A stretch of DNA of 38,158 nucleotides, from the NCBI GenBank assembly GCA_000585015.1, contig JFAX01000021.1, positions 14,840 to 52,997 of the forward strand, written 5' to 3'. The notes beneath the pieces are model-generated. The model had not been told where the DNA came from, made no database searches, and saw only the letters and a list, made by a program, of their open reading frames with translations. Positions within the stretch are counted from its first letter, which is position 1; each line of letters opens with the position of its first letter. The position numbers and the translations under genes were made by a program. Source of the stretch: Candidatus Accumulibacter adjunctus. Lineage in GTDB: Bacteria; Pseudomonadota; Gammaproteobacteria; Burkholderiales; Rhodocyclaceae. Shown here one piece after another: positions 7,744-16,818 of the stretch.

Positions 7744-9840
7744 TCAGGCCGCGACCATCCCGCAGTGACGCAGCAGTGCGTCGACCCGCGGCTCGCGACC
7801 GCGGAAGGCGCGGAAGCTGTCGATCGCCGGCCGGCTGCCGCCAACCGAAAGGATCTCGCGCAGGAAGCGCTCGCCGGTGCTCCGGTCGAATGGGTTCTCT
7901 GCTTCTTCGAAGGCACCGTAACAGTCGGCCGAAAGGACCTCGGCCCACTTGTAGCTGTAGTAACCGGCGGCGTAGCCGCCGGCAAAGATGTGCGAGAAGC
8001 CGTTCGGGAAGCGGTGCCATGGCGGCGGCTCGAGAACGGCGACTTCGCGCCGCACTTCGGCAAGCAGCTCGAGCACGCTGCGCTCGCCGGCCGGATCGAA
8101 GTCGCTGTGCAGCAACAGGTCGAAGAGCGAGAACTCGACCTGCCGCAGCATCTGCATGCCGCTCTGGAAATTCCTTGCTGCCAGCATCTTGTCGAAGAGC
8201 GCACGCGGCAGGCTTTCGCCGCTGTCGATGTGGGCGGTCATCCCTTGCAAGACTGTCCACTCCCAGCAGTAGTTTTCCATGAACTGAGAGGGCAGCTCGA
8301 CGGCGTCCCATTCGACACCGTGGATTCCCGCAACGCCCGCTTCGTCGACCTGCGTCAACAGGTGGTGCAGACCATGGCCGGTCTCGTGGAACAGGGTGCT
8401 GACTTCGTCGTGGGTGAAGATCGCCGGTCGCGGCTTTCCGTCCCTCTCGCCGACCGGACGCGAGAAGTTGCAGTTGAGGTAGGCGACCGGCTTCTGGATG
8501 GCGTCGCTGCTGCCGTCGGGCGACTGCAGGCCAATGCGGCGGCGGCCGATGGCTTCGTCCATCCAGGCGCCGCCGCGCTTCGTCTCGCGCGCGTAGAGAT
8601 CGAGGTAGAACTGCCCGACGAGCTCGCCGGCCGGGCTCTCGATGCGGAAGAAGCGAACGTCCTCGTGCCAGACGGGCGCCCGGTCGGGCCGCAGGCGGAC
8701 GTCGAACAGGCTCTCGATGACCGAGAACAGGCCGGCAAGAACCTTGTCCTCGGTGAAGTACTGCTTCACCTCCTGCTCGGAGAAAGCGTAGCGAGCCTGC
8801 AACAGCTTTTCCGAGACATAGGCGACATCCCAGGCCTCCATCGTCGGCAGGCCGAGTTCGCCGCTCACGAAGGCACGCAGGTCGGCGACGTCCCTTTCGG
8901 CGAAAGGCCGCGCCCTGCTCGCCAGGTCGCGCAGGAAGGCGAGGATCTGGGCGACCGACTCGGCCATCTTGGGTACCAGCGAGACCTCGGCAAAGTTGCC
9001 GTAGCCGAGCATCCGGGCCTGCTCATGACGCAGTTCGAGAATCCGCCGGATCAGCGGGGTATTGTCGAGCTCGGCCGGGCCGGACTCGGCGGCGCGTGTG
9101 GCGTAGGCACGGTACAGCGCGGCGCGCAGGCGCCGGCTGTCGGCGTACTGCATCACCGGCAGGTAGGATGGCATGTGCAGGGTGAACTTCCAGCCGCTGC
9201 TGCCGTCTCGCTCGGCGGCCTCACGCGCCGCCTGACGCACGTCGTCGGGAAGGCCGGCCAGTTCGCTGGCGTCGGTCACCAGCTCGCTGAAGGCGTTGGT
9301 CGCGTCGAGCAGGTTCTCGGAGAAGCGCGCCGCCAGCTGTGCCAGTTCTTCGCTGATTTCCTGGAAGCGCGGCTTGCTCGCCGCCGGCAGCTCGGCGCCC
9401 GCCAGGCGAAAGTCGCGCACCTCGTGCTCGACGACCCGCTGCTGCGCCGGCGACAGGGTGGCGAACTCGCTGCCTGTGGCGATCGCCCGGTATTTGGCGA
9501 AGAGTTGCAGGTTCTGGCCGACCTCGGCGTAGAAGCGCGAGACCTCAGGCAGCATCCGGTTGTAGGCGTCGCGCCAGGCCGGCACGTCGTTGACCGCGTG
9601 CACATGGCCGACGATTCCCCAGGCGCGCGCCAGCTGCTCGAAACCGTCGGCCAGCGGCGCCGCGAAATCCGACCACGTGGCGGCGACGGCAGCGGACGCG
9701 AGTCGGTCGACCAGGCTGCGGCAGCGCGCGAGCAACTCGGTGATCGCCGGCTGCACATCGTCGGGCGACAGCAGGTCGAAACGCGGCAGGCCGGAAAGAT
9801 CGAGCAGCGGGTTGTCCTGCAGGCTGTTGGGCTGGTTCAT
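7744..9840 (-). CDS. prlC: Oligopeptidase A (M3 family zinc metallopeptidase)
   Basis: Cytoplasmic thimet-type peptidase that degrades short peptides, including cleaved signal peptides in E. coli. The product is 698 residues (E. coli OpdA is 680). The zinc motif HETGH begins at His485 in LFHETGHGLHHLL, the M3 signature. The N-terminus NPLLDLSGLPRFD is typical of the family. ATG 9840 is preferred over an in-frame TTG at 9858. A TACAAT hexamer at 9906-9911 on the minus strand could be a -10 element, but no -35 box is evident. The long frame on the opposite strand over this gene is a shadow. Confidence 0.95.
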   Translation of the reverse strand: MNQPNSLQDNPLLDLSGLPRFDLLSPDDVQPAITELLARCRSLVDRLASAAVAATWSDFAAPLADGFEQLARAWGIVGHVHAVNDVPAWRDAYNRMLPEVSRFYAEVGQNLQLFAKYRAIATGSEFATLSPAQQRVVEHEVRDFRLAGAELPAASKPRFQEISEELAQLAARFSENLLDATNAFSELVTDASELAGLPDDVRQAAREAAERDGSSGWKFTLHMPSYLPVMQYADSRRLRAALYRAYATRAAESGPAELDNTPLIRRILELRHEQARMLGYGNFAEVSLVPKMAESVAQILAFLRDLASRARPFAERDVADLRAFVSGELGLPTMEAWDVAYVSEKLLQARYAFSEQEVKQYFTEDKVLAGLFSVIESLFDVRLRPDRAPVWHEDVRFFRIESPAGELVGQFYLDLYARETKRGGAWMDEAIGRRRIGLQSPDGSSDAIQKPVAYLNCNFSRPVGERDGKPRPAIFTHDEVSTLFHETGHGLHHLLTQVDEAGVAGIHGVEWDAVELPSQFMENYCWEWTVLQGMTAHIDSGESLPRALFDKMLAARNFQSGMQMLRQVEFSLFDLLLHSDFDPAGERSVLELLAEVRREVAVLEPPPWHRFPNGFSHIFAGGYAAGYYSYKWAEVLSADCYGAFEEAENPFDRSTGERFLREILSVGGSRPAIDSFRAFRGREPRVDALLRHCGMVAA

Positions 9841-10042
9841 GGTGTTTCCAGATGGCAAGAGGGCTCTGTCGGCGCCGGCTGCCGGTGCCGGTGCGGCTGC
9901 TGGCTATTGTACTAGGTCGCGCTGCGAGCGCCACGTGGCATGGCCGAGCGGCGCCGCGTGACTGCGGGTCTGCGCACCCCTGTCCGTGCGATGGCATGGA
10001 ACTTGCTGTCGGTCGCATGTCTTCACTCAAGAGCAATGGGAC

Positions 10043-10240
10043 ATGTTTCAGAAGAGCAACAGGCCGTCCGGGGGATTCACCCTGATCGAGTTGATGATCG
10101 TCGTCGCGATCATCGGCATTCTGGCCGCCATCGCCGTGCCCCGGTTCTCCGAGTTCGTCGCGAAAGGGGAGGACAAGGCGGCGCAGACCGATGCGCGCAA
10201 TCTCCTGATGGCAGCCACGATCGCGAGTTCGGCGCAGTAG
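10043..10240 (+). CDS. Very short type IV pilin-like protein
   Basis: A 65-residue prepilin. The leader [11 protein letters not shown] ends in the class III cleavage site GG/FTLIE, followed by the hydrophobic helix [22 protein letters not shown] and an amphipathic helix that ends at SSAQ. The mature form would be 54 residues and consist of the N-terminal helix only, with no globular head or disulfide loop. That length recalls Geobacter PilA, but only three aromatic residues are present (F1, F24 and F27 of the mature form). It stands alone, with no pilus assembly genes nearby. It may be a minor pilin, one half of a split pilin, or a truncated gene. ATG 10043 gives a standard short leader; the Shine-Dalgarno sequence is weak. 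Confidence 0.75.
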   Translation: MFQKSNRPSGGFTLIELMIVVAIIGILAAIAVPRFSEFVAKGEDKAAQTDARNLLMAATIASSAQ

Positions 10241-10463
10241 GAGCGTTCGCGGTCGCGCGCCTTGCCCGGCAGGAAGTGCGTGCGCCGTGACCGCTGCGCT
10301 CGGGCAGGCAGCGTCAAGCTGACGATTCTTGGCAGTCGGGTGACGCGGATGGGCCGCCTGGATCGACTCTTCGCCGACGGCACCCTGTTGCCGATGACCC
10401 GCCCCGCTTCGTCCTGGCGCGCCTCGACGGAGTCCGAACCGGTCAGGGAACGCCGCGGCACGG

Positions 10464-11300
10464 TCACCCGGGTGGCGAGAAAGCCTCGTTGGCGCCGACG
10501 GCCGGCGGCCGTGATGCGGTTGCCTGTTCAACCAGGTCGCGATAGGCGTGCCAGGTCGCGTGGCCGAGCAATGGCATGAGGACGATGAGGCCGAAGAACA
10601 GGGTGAGGAAGCCCAGCGCCGTCAGGACGACGACGGTCGCGCCCCAGGCGAGCATCGGCAACAGGTTGGCGTCGACGGCGCTCAGGCTGGTGCGGATGGC
10701 GGTGCCGACGGTCACCGGTCGGTCGAGCAGCATGGGGACCGAGACGACGGTCAGCGAAAACACCAGCAGCGCCTGGATTCCGCCGGCGAGGATCCAGATC
10801 AGCAGCAGGTCGCGGTGCTCGACCGAGAGATGAATCTCGGCCAGCAGGGCGACCAGGTCGGGAGCGATTCCGGGCGCCAGGAAGGCGAACAGGAAGCTCG
10901 ATACCCGCTCCCAGGCGAGGCCGAACAATGCCAGAAACAGCCCCAGCTTGGCCAGTTCGACGGCGTTGCGTCGACCGCCGGCGAGCGAGCCGATGAAGGT
11001 CGACTTCTGGCCACTTTCCAGGCGCCGGCTGATCTCGTACAGGCCACCGGCGAGCAGCGGGGCGACGAGGAAGAAGCCGGAGGTGGCGACGATGAAGATC
11101 TGTCCGTTGCGCCAGGCGAAGATGGTGATCAGGTCGCCGGCGATGGCGAACAGCAGGCCATAGGCGAGACTGGCGATCGGGTTGGCGAGCAGGTCGCGCC
11201 AACCCGCAGCGAGCCAGGCCAACGGCCGGCCGATGCCGACGCTGCGCACCGCGGGTACCGAATCATGGCGCTCGGTTGTTGGGCTTGTCTCCACACGCAT
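10464..11300 (-). CDS. DUF2189 family inner-membrane protein
   Basis: A 278-residue polytopic membrane protein. After a short polar N-terminus comes the family-typical PLAWLAAGWRDLLANPIASLAYGLLFA. About six hydrophobic segments follow, and the C-terminal helix ends at LMPLLGHATWHAYRDLV. This matches DUF2189, a family of unknown function common in proteobacteria. ATG 11300 is chosen because AAGGAG lies 5 nt upstream; a GTG at 11306 would overlap that ribosome site. It reads in the same direction as purC with 69 nt between them, so co-transcription is possible. Confidence 0.85.
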   Translation of the reverse strand: MRVETSPTTERHDSVPAVRSVGIGRPLAWLAAGWRDLLANPIASLAYGLLFAIAGDLITIFAWRNGQIFIVATSGFFLVAPLLAGGLYEISRRLESGQKSTFIGSLAGGRRNAVELAKLGLFLALFGLAWERVSSFLFAFLAPGIAPDLVALLAEIHLSVEHRDLLLIWILAGGIQALLVFSLTVVSVPMLLDRPVTVGTAIRTSLSAVDANLLPMLAWGATVVVLTALGFLTLFFGLIVLMPLLGHATWHAYRDLVEQATASRPPAVGANEAFSPPG

Positions 11301-11369
11301 GCGCACTCCTTCTGCGAGAGGGGCGCGGACCGCGGCGATGCGCGGTGCGCCGGGCAGTCGATCAGTCGA

Positions 11370-12308
11370 TCAGTCGGTGAATGTCTCGCCGGTCAGCCGT
11401 TCGCAGGCTTCGACGTAGCGGGCGCGCGTGCCGGCGAGCACCTCGGCCGGTAGGCGGGGGCCAGGGGGCCGCTTGTTCCAGGCGAGTGTTTCCAGGTAGT
11501 CGCGCACGTACTGCTTGTCGAAGGAGGGCGGGCTGAAGCCCTCGCGATGGGCGTCGGCTGGCCAGAAGCGTGACGAGTCCGGGGTCAGGGCCTCGTCGAT
11601 CAGGTGCAGGACGCCGTTGGCATCGAGTCCGAACTCGAACTTGGTGTCGGCGATGATGATGCCGCGCGCGGCCGCATGCGCGGCGGCGGCAGTGTACAGC
11701 GCGATGGCTGCCTCTCTTGCCTGCCCGGCGACCTCCTCGCCGCTGCGGCCGCTGGCCGGCAGCAGGTCGGCGAGTGCGCGCGCGCACTCGGCAGCAGCGT
11801 GTTCGAAGGCGATGTTCTCGTCGTGATCGCCGATCGCCGCCTTGGTCGCCGGCGTGAAGATCGGCTGCGGCAGGCGGCTGGCGAGTTGCAGGCCGGCGGG
11901 CAGGGCGATGCCGCAGACGGCGCCGCTTGCCTGGTAATCCTGCCAGCCGGAGCCGATCAGGTAGCCCCGCACCACCGCCTCGATCGGCAGTGGCCGCAGG
12001 CGCTTGACGACCAGCGCCCGCCCGCGCACCTGCCAGCGTTCGTCGGCGGCGACGACCGACTCCGGGTCGATACCGGTGAGCTGGTTGGGGATGATCGCCG
12101 CGAGGCGGTCGAACCAGAAGCGGGCGAGGCGCGTCAGCACGCGGCCCTTGTCAGGCACCGGGTCGGGGAGGACGACGTCGAAAGCCGAGAGGCGGTCGCT
12201 GGTGACGATCAACAGGCGGTCGCTGCCGACCCCGTAGATGTCGCGCACCTTGCCGCGGCCGAGCAGCGGCAGACTGGTGATGCTCGATTCGAACAGGGCT
12301 GCGCTCAC
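11370..12308 (-). CDS. purC: SAICAR synthase (phosphoribosylaminoimidazole-succinocarboxamide synthase)
   Basis: Catalyses ATP-dependent coupling of aspartate to CAIR in purine biosynthesis; cytoplasmic. The product is 312 residues from GTG 12308 ([25 protein letters not shown]). Family motifs seen are [58 protein letters not shown] and [13 protein letters not shown]. The frame stays open to 12374, but a TATAAT at 12358-12363 would put the transcript start inside that extension, so the GTG start is favoured. In many betaproteobacteria purC follows fba and precedes purE. Here fba is about 22 kb away across the aryl polyene operon and no purE is adjacent. Confidence 0.96.
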   Translation of the reverse strand: MSAALFESSITSLPLLGRGKVRDIYGVGSDRLLIVTSDRLSAFDVVLPDPVPDKGRVLTRLARFWFDRLAAIIPNQLTGIDPESVVAADERWQVRGRALVVKRLRPLPIEAVVRGYLIGSGWQDYQASGAVCGIALPAGLQLASRLPQPIFTPATKAAIGDHDENIAFEHAAAECARALADLLPASGRSGEEVAGQAREAAIALYTAAAAHAAARGIIIADTKFEFGLDANGVLHLIDEALTPDSSRFWPADAHREGFSPPSFDKQYVRDYLETLAWNKRPPGPRLPAEVLAGTRARYVEACERLTGETFTD

Positions 12309-12357
12309 GTTCTTGTTCCGGGGGCTGCGATCGCGGGAGAGACGGTCGAAGCGCGCG

Positions 12358-12363
12358 ATTATA
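12358..12363 (-). promoter_or_regulatory. Probable -10 element of purC
   Basis: TATAAT on the minus strand, 50 nt before the GTG start of purC. No convincing -35 box lies 16-18 nt upstream of it. Confidence 0.45.
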
Positions 12364-12568
12364 GGGCAAAACACGCGCGGCCCGGCGCTCGCCGAGGCGG
12401 TGCTGGCGTACGACAGCGGCGGCTGCGCCGGGACTTGCCTCCGATGGCAGCGACGGCTTCCTCGCCGTGCGTGATCAGGAGATCAAGCTCGTTGCTGGCT
12501 GAAACGCGCCAGAAGTGAATCTCCACTGGGTGCCGTCCGTTGCGGCGACGCTTGATGAATCCGCTCAT
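12359..12568 (-). CDS. Doubtful small hypothetical protein (69 aa)
   Basis: Between the lipase-like gene and purC, an ATG at 12568 opens 69 codons. The middle ([22 protein letters not shown]) looks protein-like, but the C-terminus is an arginine/proline-rich tail of the kind seen in chance frames of GC-rich DNA. There is no good ribosome site and the 3' end runs into the purC -10 element. The family is not recognised. It could be a remnant or non-coding; the rest of the 12,309-12,629 gap holds nothing else that I recognise. Confidence 0.22.
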   Translation of the reverse strand: MSGFIKRRRNGRHPVEIHFWRVSASNELDLLITHGEEAVAAIGGKSRRSRRCRTPAPPRRAPGRACFAL

Positions 12569-12629
12569 TACCGAGCCAGGTGGCGACGATTGGCCTGCGC
12601 AGGCAGCACGGTCGTGCGCAGTGCATCGG

Positions 12630-13892
12630 TCACTGTCCGGCGGCGGGCATCTGCAGGATACGCAGATAGGCGGCAATCACGACAGGACTGTTGAGAATGG
12701 AGGTGTGGGTCCCGGTGAAGCCGAAGACCTCCTTCGCTTCGCGAACGGCGTCGGCGTGCAGTTGGCTCGACAGGGCGATGGTGCCGTCCGTTGCCCTTTC
12801 GAACGGCTGCGTGGGGTCGGTTTGTGCATAGAGCAGATAATGCATGGTTGCAACAGGGAGCGGCCGGGCGAAGATGGCCTGCTGGAACTCGCTGTCGGTC
12901 TGCATATCGACCCATGACGGAACGACGGCAGGCGAGCGAGCGACGCCCATTGCCGCTGCTCGGTGACCTCGCCACGGAGTGACCAGTGAGACGAATACCG
13001 GCACCGGGTCCGTGTAGCGCTGGATGAAGTCGCGCGCGAGCAGCCCACCCATGCTGTGCGCGGTGACGTAGAGGCGGTCGAAACCGTACTCCCGTTGCAT
13101 TGCCGTGGCACAGCGCTCCATCACCGCGACCGAGTTGGCGAGCCGCTGTCCGGACGGATAAACGAATACCCAAGGCTGGTAGCGCGAATGGTCAAGCGCT
13201 TCGATCAGGGCGCGCCATTCCCACGGGTTGCCGCCCGCACCGCTGACAAACAGCACAGGGACTCGCTTCGGGTCGTATGGCTCGAGCATGAAGATGCCGA
13301 TGCCGACGTTGGTCAGAAATTCGAACGGCTGCCACAGTCCCATGCGCCCGCTCTCGGCCGAGAGCCGTTCGTCGTCCAGGTCCGTCACCTCTCCGACCCA
13401 AACCGGAAGTGGCTGGCGTGCAATCTGGGCCAAGCCCTGCACCGCTCCGGCTATCGCGTGATCGACACGAGCGGTCTGCGCGAGCGTCAGGTTGATCTTG
13501 GCGATGCCCTTCCATCCCCGTGCCACGGTCAGGAAGTTCGGCAAAACCACTGCAGGCTCGTCATCGTCCAAGCGAAGATTGTCGTTCCGGTCGGCGAAGG
13601 CCAGGATGACGTAACTCTTGCCGGCAACGAGCCTCATCAGAAAGTCATGCCGGGTCGCGAGGTGCACATAGTTCTCCGCGATCCACGTGCCGCCATCTTC
13701 CCGCAATCCCACAACGACGATGGCCGAGGCGTCACTCTCGTCATGAAACACCTTGCCGGCAACACCTCCGGCAGTGACGCTGGCCGTCAGGTCCCTGTGC
13801 AGCGCCACCAGATTGCAGGAACCAAGGACGAGAATCATCGCGGCCAGCACGCCCGCGGTGAATAGCCTATTCCAAAGACTGCCGTTGCGCAC
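12630..13892 (-). CDS. Lipase-like alpha/beta-hydrolase lipoprotein
   Basis: A 420-residue protein with a lipoprotein signal (MRNGSLWNRLF..., lipobox LGSC, Cys26). The N-terminal half is a beta-rich region of about 200 residues with no recognised domain. An alpha/beta-hydrolase domain follows: an oxyanion-type loop (PVLFVSGAGGNPWEW) and a nucleophile elbow AHSMGG with Ser280. Candidate acid and histidine residues lie in the C-terminal third (GTHTSIL). It is probably an envelope-anchored esterase or triacylglycerol lipase; the substrate is unknown. The start is GTG 13892, supported by GGAAGGGAG 8 nt upstream. It reads away from the aryl polyene operon and has no visible link to it. Confidence 0.82.
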   Translation of the reverse strand: MRNGSLWNRLFTAGVLAAMILVLGSCNLVALHRDLTASVTAGGVAGKVFHDESDASAIVVVGLREDGGTWIAENYVHLATRHDFLMRLVAGKSYVILAFADRNDNLRLDDDEPAVVLPNFLTVARGWKGIAKINLTLAQTARVDHAIAGAVQGLAQIARQPLPVWVGEVTDLDDERLSAESGRMGLWQPFEFLTNVGIGIFMLEPYDPKRVPVLFVSGAGGNPWEWRALIEALDHSRYQPWVFVYPSGQRLANSVAVMERCATAMQREYGFDRLYVTAHSMGGLLARDFIQRYTDPVPVFVSLVTPWRGHRAAAMGVARSPAVVPSWVDMQTDSEFQQAIFARPLPVATMHYLLYAQTDPTQPFERATDGTIALSSQLHADAVREAKEVFGFTGTHTSILNSPVVIAAYLRILQMPAAGQ

Positions 13893-14566
13893 GCCAAGCT
13901 CCCTTCCGTGGTTCAGCGGTACGAGTTCAGTCGGTGTACCGGCTGGTCCACAGATTCAATGCAGCAATAGTCTGCACGTCCCAGGTTGATGTTGTCGCGT
14001 GCGGCACCTTCCACCGTCTTTCACCGCCATGCGAAGGACAAGAAATCCCGCGCCACTGAAAAAAGTATATGAGCCTTGGTCAACCTGCGTCAATGGCGAA
14101 GCTGGGCCCGCGATCGCCGCAAAGCCATGCGACACTTGCCCCGCTGCGCGTGTTGTTCCAAGGCCAGCGATGGCAGCTGGCTTGCTGCAGGCCGAACCCT
14201 CTTCCGTGGCGACGGCACCGGGTTTCCAGCAGCGTGGCGGCGCGGTGAACTCGAGCGGCACGCTGTTCGCGAAGTCGTGTCGACGGCGAGCCTTCGCGCC
14301 CGATTCCCGCGCTGCCCGTCTGGCCGACCACCTTCTTCTGCGGCTGTCGTTCCGCCAGTGGGGCGGCCGGTCCCCATCGGTTGAGCTCGTCCTCTGCAAC
14401 ACGATCCCGCGAACGAGCGCTGGCACTCCGCTTTTTCATGGGTGTCGTCGAACAAGCCTTGCGCCGCACCTGCCCGGAGCACCTCCTTGAAGCCGGTGCA
14501 GCGTCGCTGAAGGAGTGCCGAGAAGTGCGGAGTGATGCCTTTCCACGCTACGAATTCCTCGTTGCC
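13893..14566. other. Stretch without a recognisable gene
   Basis: About 670 bp between the divergent lipase-like gene and the aryl polyene operon. Several open frames cross it on both strands, but they overlap each other, have poor starts and give arginine/serine/proline-rich products with no family resemblance. No tRNA, terminal inverted repeat or transposase fragment was recognised. It may be regulatory or decayed sequence at the edge of the operon. Confidence 0.5.
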
Positions 14567-14595
14567 TTGAAGAAGACTCGCGTCGGTTCTAAGAT
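14567..14595 (+). promoter_or_regulatory. Candidate promoter of the aryl polyene operon
   Basis: TTGAAG (14567-14572), a 17-nt spacer, then TAAGAT (14590-14595). A start near 14602 would leave a leader of about 35 nt before ATG 14637. It is the best sigma-70 match directly upstream of the first gene. Confidence 0.45.
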
Positions 14596-14636
14596 GTAAT
14601 ATGGACAGTGGGCCAGGACGCAAGGGGGATAGAAGA

Positions 14637-15065
14637 ATGCAAGTGACACTTGTTCGGCTTTTTGCCGTCATCGCGCTGCTGAGCGTTTCTCTGGTCGCCC
14701 AGGCACGCCAGTCCGTACCGATCGTCGATTTCCCAGACAATGCGGTGTTGACCAGTAGCGGCAAGGCTCTGACGGCCGAACAGGTCAGGTATGCCATCAC
14801 TGCGGCAGCGCAGTCGCACAGCTGGCAGATATCCCGCGCGCCGAACGGCGATGGCCTGCAAGCGGTACTCAGTGTGCGCGGTAAGCACACTGTTGTCGTC
14901 GCGATCGCCTATTCGCCGAAGACGTATTCGATCGCGTATCACGACAGCACGAACATGAATTACTCGCATGATCCGAACACGCAGGTCCGTGTCATCCACC
15001 CCTACTACAACCGCTGGGTCTCGGAGCTGCGCGACGCGATCCGGATGGAACTGAACAGGCTCTAG
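14637..15065 (+). CDS. Secreted hypothetical protein at the head of the aryl polyene operon
   Basis: A 142-residue protein with a clear signal peptide (MQVTLVRLFAVIALLSVSLVAQA), so it is periplasmic or exported. The mature part has no motif I recognise, no membrane segment and no cysteines in the mature region. The start is ATG 14637, preceded by AGGGGGATAGAAG. It lies 39 nt before apeC on the same strand and behind the best promoter candidate, so it is probably the first gene of the operon. Function is unknown; a role in pigment localisation or envelope attachment is only a guess from position. Confidence 0.75.
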   Translation: MQVTLVRLFAVIALLSVSLVAQARQSVPIVDFPDNAVLTSSGKALTAEQVRYAITAAAQSHSWQISRAPNGDGLQAVLSVRGKHTVVVAIAYSPKTYSIAYHDSTNMNYSHDPNTQVRVIHPYYNRWVSELRDAIRMELNRL

Positions 15066-15104
15066 GTCTTCTGCCAAGTTCCGGCAGCACAGCTGATCGC
15101 AGCC

Positions 15105-15764
15105 ATGATCTCTTGGGATGTTCCCGTCGTACGCTGGGTCCGATGGCTAGGCATCGGCGAGCTCGAACTCGGGTTTATCGAGCCGCTTCTGCGCCGCCGG
15201 CTGTCGCCAATGGCGCGCGGGGCGCTGCACGTGGCCAATGCCTGCGCGCAGGATTACCCCTCGGCAAGCTTCGTCTTTGCTTCTCGCCACGGTGAACTGA
15301 CGCGAACCGTCGAGTTGCTGCGCAGCCTGGCGCACGAGAAGGAACTGTCGCCGACCTTGTTCAGCCTCTCGGTGCTGAATGCGGCAGCCGGCATCTTCTC
15401 CATCGCCCGCGGCGACCGAGCACCGGCGACGGCGATTGCTGCAGGCGTTGAGAGCTTCGGCTACGGCCTCCTCGAGGCCTACCTGCGTGCCCGGCAGGAG
15501 CCGGCGAGACCGGTGGTCTACGTGTATGCCGATGCCCCCGCGCCCAACCCGATCGGCCCGCAGTTTGGTGATCCGGAAGCGGTCTTTGCGCTTGGCCTGC
15601 TGATCCACGGGGACGCACGCTCCAGCCTGCATACCGGGATACGTACGGGCGCTGAGGCCGGAATTTCTCCGACCCTGCAGGCCTACGCCTGCCTGCAGGC
15701 GCTCGAACGAGGCTCCGCTGACTGGGCCAGCGATCGGCACCACTGGTACTGGAATCTGCAATGA
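15105..15764 (+). CDS. apeC: ApeC: beta-ketoacyl synthase-like chain-length-factor subunit
   Basis: A 219-residue protein of the short ketosynthase-like family found at the start of aryl polyene clusters. The N-terminal thiolase-like region is recognisable (GALHVANACAQDYPSASFVFASRHGELTRTVELL), but no active-site cysteine context exists; the matching segment reads SPTLFSLSVLNAAAG. Family work places this subunit as the non-catalytic partner of the ketosynthase ApeO, where it influences chain length. ATG 15105 gives the usual N-terminus. The last codon and stop overlap the ATG of apeD (ATGA), indicating translational coupling. Confidence 0.85.
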   Translation: MISWDVPVVRWVRWLGIGELELGFIEPLLRRRLSPMARGALHVANACAQDYPSASFVFASRHGELTRTVELLRSLAHEKELSPTLFSLSVLNAAAGIFSIARGDRAPATAIAAGVESFGYGLLEAYLRARQEPARPVVYVYADAPAPNPIGPQFGDPEAVFALGLLIHGDARSSLHTGIRTGAEAGISPTLQAYACLQALERGSADWASDRHHWYWNLQ

Positions 15765-16543
15765 AGGGGGTAGGGCGCCTCTGGCGCAGTCTCGTCAGCG
15801 TACTCTGCTTCGTTGCATTCGCTGTCGGCGGCACGCTGATGTCGGCCGTGCTGATGCCGCTGCTGATGAGCCTGCCCGGTCCGGTCCTCAAGTGTCGCTC
15901 GCGGGCCCGCAGCGTGATTGGCTTCTGCTTTCGGTTATTGGTGCGAGCGCTCGCCGGTAGCGGATGCATGCGTCTCGAGACGCACGAGCCTGGGCGACTC
16001 GCCCGGGCGCGCGGCACCCTGGTCGTGGCCAATCACCCGACCTATTGCGATGTCGTCGTCCTCATTTCGCTCATGCCGCAGGCCAACTGCGTGGTCAAGG
16101 CTGCTCTATGGCGCAACCCCTTCTACTGGGGCATCGTGCGTGCTGCGGGTTACATCAGCAACGCGTCACCAGAGGGCGTGATCGAAGCCTGTGCCGAGGC
16201 GCTACGACAGGGCGAGACGCTACTGCTTTTTCCCGAAGGCACACGCACGACACCAGGCCAGGTGCTTCGCTTCCAGCGCGGAGCCGCCCATGTGGCCCTG
16301 AGAAGCGGCGCCACCGTAATGCCAGTTCTGATCGGCTGTGATCCCCCCGCACTGACCAAGGATTCGCCTTGGTGGCTGGCTCCGGAGAACCCGTTCACCA
16401 TCCGCGTAGACGTTGGCGAAGAGCTGCCAATGGCGCAGGCAGACCCTGCCTCGGCAGCAACGCCCGCCATCCGTGCGCGGCACCTGACCAACGCCCTCCA
16501 AGACCATTTTTCCCGTGAACTGCGACGCCATGGATACGCTTGA
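15761..16543 (+). CDS. apeD: ApeD: PlsC-type lysophospholipid acyltransferase
   Basis: A 260-residue membrane-associated acyltransferase. An N-terminal hydrophobic segment (about 10-40) precedes the PlsC catalytic motif NHPTYCD (His92, Asp97) and the substrate motif FPEGTRTTPG (157-166). It resembles 1-acyl-glycerol-3-phosphate acyltransferases. In aryl polyene clusters this gene is thought to help attach the polyene or a fatty chain to the lipid carrier. ATG 15761 overlaps the apeC stop by 4 nt, and its own end overlaps the first carrier-protein gene by 14 nt. Confidence 0.9.
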   Translation: MKGVGRLWRSLVSVLCFVAFAVGGTLMSAVLMPLLMSLPGPVLKCRSRARSVIGFCFRLLVRALAGSGCMRLETHEPGRLARARGTLVVANHPTYCDVVVLISLMPQANCVVKAALWRNPFYWGIVRAAGYISNASPEGVIEACAEALRQGETLLLFPEGTRTTPGQVLRFQRGAAHVALRSGATVMPVLIGCDPPALTKDSPWWLAPENPFTIRVDVGEELPMAQADPASAATPAIRARHLTNALQDHFSRELRRHGYA

Positions 16544-16793
16544 GCAAGAGATCAAGATCCTCATCATCGAGGCACTGAACCTCGAAGACATGAGCCAGGA
16601 GGATATCGGCAGCGATGTACCACTGTTTGGCGAAGGACTTGGCCTTGATTCGATAGACGCACTGGAACTTGGCATTGCACTCAAGAAGAAATACGGCATC
16701 GAACTCGAAGCCGGTGATAGCCGCACCCGTGAACACTTCCGCAATGTCCTGTCGCTTGCCGCGCTCGTGCGCAGCCAAGGCAAGGCAGCCTGA
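16530..16793 (+). CDS. apeE: ApeE: acyl carrier protein
   Basis: An 87-residue carrier protein. GLGLDSIDALEL contains Ser41, the expected 4'-phosphopantetheine site. In characterised clusters the first carrier receives the aryl starter from ApeH. ATG 16530 is inside the 3' end of apeD; an in-frame GTG at 16515 would add five residues. No dedicated phosphopantetheinyl transferase was recognised in the window. Confidence 0.9.
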   Translation: MDTLEQEIKILIIEALNLEDMSQEDIGSDVPLFGEGLGLDSIDALELGIALKKKYGIELEAGDSRTREHFRNVLSLAALVRSQGKAA

Positions 16794-16818
16794 CCCACAC
16801 ACCTTGAAGAGAAATGCC

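Noticed and set aside
7630..9915. Plus-strand open frame of 761 codons
   Set aside because: Entirely opposite prlC, whose product carries the M3 zinc motif; the plus-strand product resembles nothing.
14076..14599. Possible transposase or gene remnant in the gap before the aryl polyene operon
   Set aside because: Overlapping frames on both strands give no recognisable domain, and no terminal inverted repeats or target duplication were found.
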